Assembly: GCA_007128275.1 (NCBI GenBank)
Contig: SKXR01000035.1
Span: 1 to 6,651, forward strand
DNA: 6,651 bases
Source: Kiritimatiellia bacterium
GTDB lineage: Bacteria > Verrucomicrobiota > Kiritimatiellia > SLAD01
Direction of reading: 5' to 3'
The notes below the pieces were generated by a model that ran no database searches, had not been told where the DNA came from, and saw only the letters and a list, made by a program, of their open reading frames with translations. Every line of letters begins with the position of its first letter. Position 1 is the stretch's first letter. Below, piece by piece: positions 5,504 through 6,651 of this stretch. Both the position numbers and the translations under genes were made by a program.

Positions 5504-5920
5504 ATGAAAATGTGGTTTTTGCCGGCGTTGTTGGCGCTCTATTGGTTGCCGTGGTTGGCCCCGGAACAAGATCGATGGAGCGATGCGAAGTACGACTTGT
5601 TCCTGTTCGAATCAGACGATAAGCGGTCGATGGCTGTGGTCACTCCCGATCCCTTTCAAGAGCATGAAGAAGGGCATGTCCGCGCATGGCGCGCGGAGGT
5701 CCACATGCGTGTCGGCGGCGTGTCCGTGTCGGAAGAGCTCCTGTTTCGGGCGGAGAGCATAGAGGAGGGCACGCTGCTGTTTGTGGAAACGGCATGGGGA
5801 CGGGAAGTGCATGTCTTCGAACAGCACCCTGACATCGCGTCGGGCCGTGTGCAGCGCCGCCGCTGGCTCGCCCGCTCCGGCGGATTGGAGGAACTCGAAC
5901 CCGGTAGGACGGTGTTTTGA
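5504..5920 (+). CDS. Uncharacterised 138-aa protein with N-terminal hydrophobic segment, probably exported
   Basis: I do not recognise this protein. The start has a strong Shine-Dalgarno (AGAAGGGAG) at good spacing; a second in-frame ATG at 5510 is less well placed. Residues 4-19 (WFLPALLALYWLPWLA) form a hydrophobic stretch after a short basic start, as in a signal peptide or membrane anchor. No clear signal peptidase I site is seen (a Pro follows LA) and no lipobox Cys. The mature part is acidic in the first half (SDDKRS, EHEEGH) and alternates hydrophobic and charged residues (AEVHMRVGGVSVSEELLFRA, then LLFVETAWGREVHVF), suggesting a small beta-rich extracytoplasmic domain. There are no cysteines. 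It is monocistronic, divergent from mfd and followed by 204 bases before thpR. Its leader hairpin suggests translational control. Confidence 0.7.
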   Translation: MKMWFLPALLALYWLPWLAPEQDRWSDAKYDLFLFESDDKRSMAVVTPDPFQEHEEGHVRAWRAEVHMRVGGVSVSEELLFRAESIEEGTLLFVETAWGREVHVFEQHPDIASGRVQRRRWLARSGGLEELEPGRTVF

Positions 5921-6124
5921 ACAGGTCGCCGCGGAGCCTGGAGGCATGGAATGCATTTACTATATGTCAAAGCCCATGGGCCGGCACGAGTGGTTATAGG
6001 CGTTGCGATAACGGTTCATAAAGAGTGTGGCGCGGGATTCTTGAAATCATTGTACGACTGACTGCGGGCTTGTTAATCGTTATGAACAAGAAGACACTAA
6101 CAGTGGGAATAGGATTAAACGATC
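5921..6124. other. Intergenic region between the 5504 gene and thpR
   Basis: Nothing protein-like stands out here. There is a 10-base palindrome gcccatgggc near 5971 and an 8-base inverted repeat, gttcataa (6014-6021) and ttatgaac (6080-6087), about 60 bases apart. No intrinsic terminator with a T run is seen. A weak TTGTAC box near 6049 with a 17-18 base spacer to a TTAATC/TAATCG box could be the thpR promoter, but the match is poor. Confidence 0.4.
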
Positions 6125-6651
6125 ATGTCTGACACGCTCATTAGAGCCTTTATAGCCATTGAGATATCGGACGAGGTCCGGACCGCTTTGGTGCGGGTAC
6201 AGCAACGGCTGCGCAAGGTCGGGGCGAAGGTGAGTTGGGCGCCCCCGGAGAATATCCATTTAACGCTCCTGTTTCTGGGCGATGTCGGTGCGGCGCTGAT
6301 CCCTGATGTGGAACGGGAACTGGATCGGATGGCGGCTGCCGTTCCGCCATTTGCCATGACGGTGGACGGGGTCGGCTCGTTCGGATCTCCGAAATCGCCC
6401 CGGGTGATCTGGGCCGGTGTGGCGGAATCGACCGGTACGCTTGCCGAATTGCAAATGCGTCTGGCCGGGGCGGTGCGCGCGCTGGGCGTTCCCTTGGAGG
6501 ACAGGCCGTTTCACGCGCATCTCACACTGGGCCGCGTGCGCTCCAGCCGGGGGGCGGGCGCATTGACATCGGCTCTCTCCTCCGCTAGCGTTACGGTCCA
6601 TGAGTCGATTCGGGTCGACCGTGTTTCCTTGTTCGAAAGCCGACTGCATCC
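6125..6651 (+). CDS. thpR: RNA 2',3'-cyclic phosphodiesterase ThpR (partial, C-terminus beyond window)
   Basis: This is a 2H phosphoesterase, formerly called 2'-5' RNA ligase LigT. It opens 2',3'-cyclic phosphate RNA ends to 2'-phosphates and acts in the cytosol on RNA ends, such as tRNA fragments. The two catalytic H-x-T motifs are present: His45-Leu-Thr47 in NIHLTLLFLG (43-52), and His132-Leu-Thr134 in FHAHLTLGRVR (129-139). The start RAFIAIEIS and the central GVGSFGSPKSPRVIWAGV are typical, as is the late segment IRVDRVSLFESRLH. The frame is open for 175 codons to the window edge; relatives run about 175-195 residues, so only a short tail is missing. The start is the first ATG after an in-frame TAA at 6116-6118, with a weak AGGA at 6111-6114. 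Confidence 0.95.
   Translation, partial: MSDTLIRAFIAIEISDEVRTALVRVQQRLRKVGAKVSWAPPENIHLTLLFLGDVGAALIPDVERELDRMAAAVPPFAMTVDGVGSFGSPKSPRVIWAGVAESTGTLAELQMRLAGAVRALGVPLEDRPFHAHLTLGRVRSSRGAGALTSALSSASVTVHESIRVDRVSLFESRLH

Noticed and set aside
5781..5999. Plus-strand open frame overlapping the end of the 5504 gene.
   Set aside because: It is out of frame with a gene that has a Shine-Dalgarno and leader, and the translation looks random apart from a short tail.
6260..6649. Minus-strand open frame (129 codons) opposite thpR.
   Set aside because: Shadow of thpR, whose two H-x-T motifs define the coding strand.

Overview
The window has moderately high GC and bacterial gene structure. It looks like a member of the PVC superphylum (Kiritimatiellota, Lentisphaerota, Verrucomicrobiota or Planctomycetota), possibly an environmental genome. 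That placement is inference. It rests on the 'GSAGASPS / GEAPAEP' type inverted repeat at the left edge, on the family of the left-hand nucleotidyltransferase, and on the abundance of short palindromic repeats. No rRNA, tRNA or CRISPR array was seen.

Layout. (1) 1-1060, minus strand: a sugar-1-phosphate nucleotidyltransferase with a hexapeptide-repeat tail, still open at the window edge. It is probably the first half of a nucleotidyltransferase-kinase fusion, and three different repeats sit in frame in its C-terminal part. (2) 1061-2007: a gene-poor island between two copies of a short double-palindromic repeat. It holds a 128-bp MITE/BIME-like element with a 5-bp target duplication, two degenerate minus-strand coding tails sharing an RNYRV(W/R)V motif, and a plus-strand toxin-antitoxin-like pair. 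In that pair the nucleotidyltransferase has lost its middle, while the small partner gene overlapping it by ATGA is intact. (3) 2008-5316, minus strand: mfd, the transcription-repair coupling factor, full length with all motifs. (4) 5317-5503: divergent promoter region, including a hairpin that buries the ribosome binding site of the next gene. (5) 5504-5920, plus strand: an unrecognised 138-residue protein with an N-terminal hydrophobic segment. (6) 6125 to the right edge, plus strand: thpR, a 2H-family RNA 2',3'-cyclic phosphodiesterase, missing only its last residues.

The genes do not form one pathway: mfd acts in DNA repair, the left gene in sugar-nucleotide or cell-wall metabolism, and thpR in RNA-end processing. 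The most notable material is the repeat-rich, decaying island left of mfd. Three minus- or plus-strand starts (1060, 1466/1472, 5316) have a plausible -35/-10 pair but no Shine-Dalgarno, with the predicted transcription start falling almost on the ATG, which suggests leaderless transcripts. The 5504 gene, in contrast, has a strong Shine-Dalgarno inside a hairpin.
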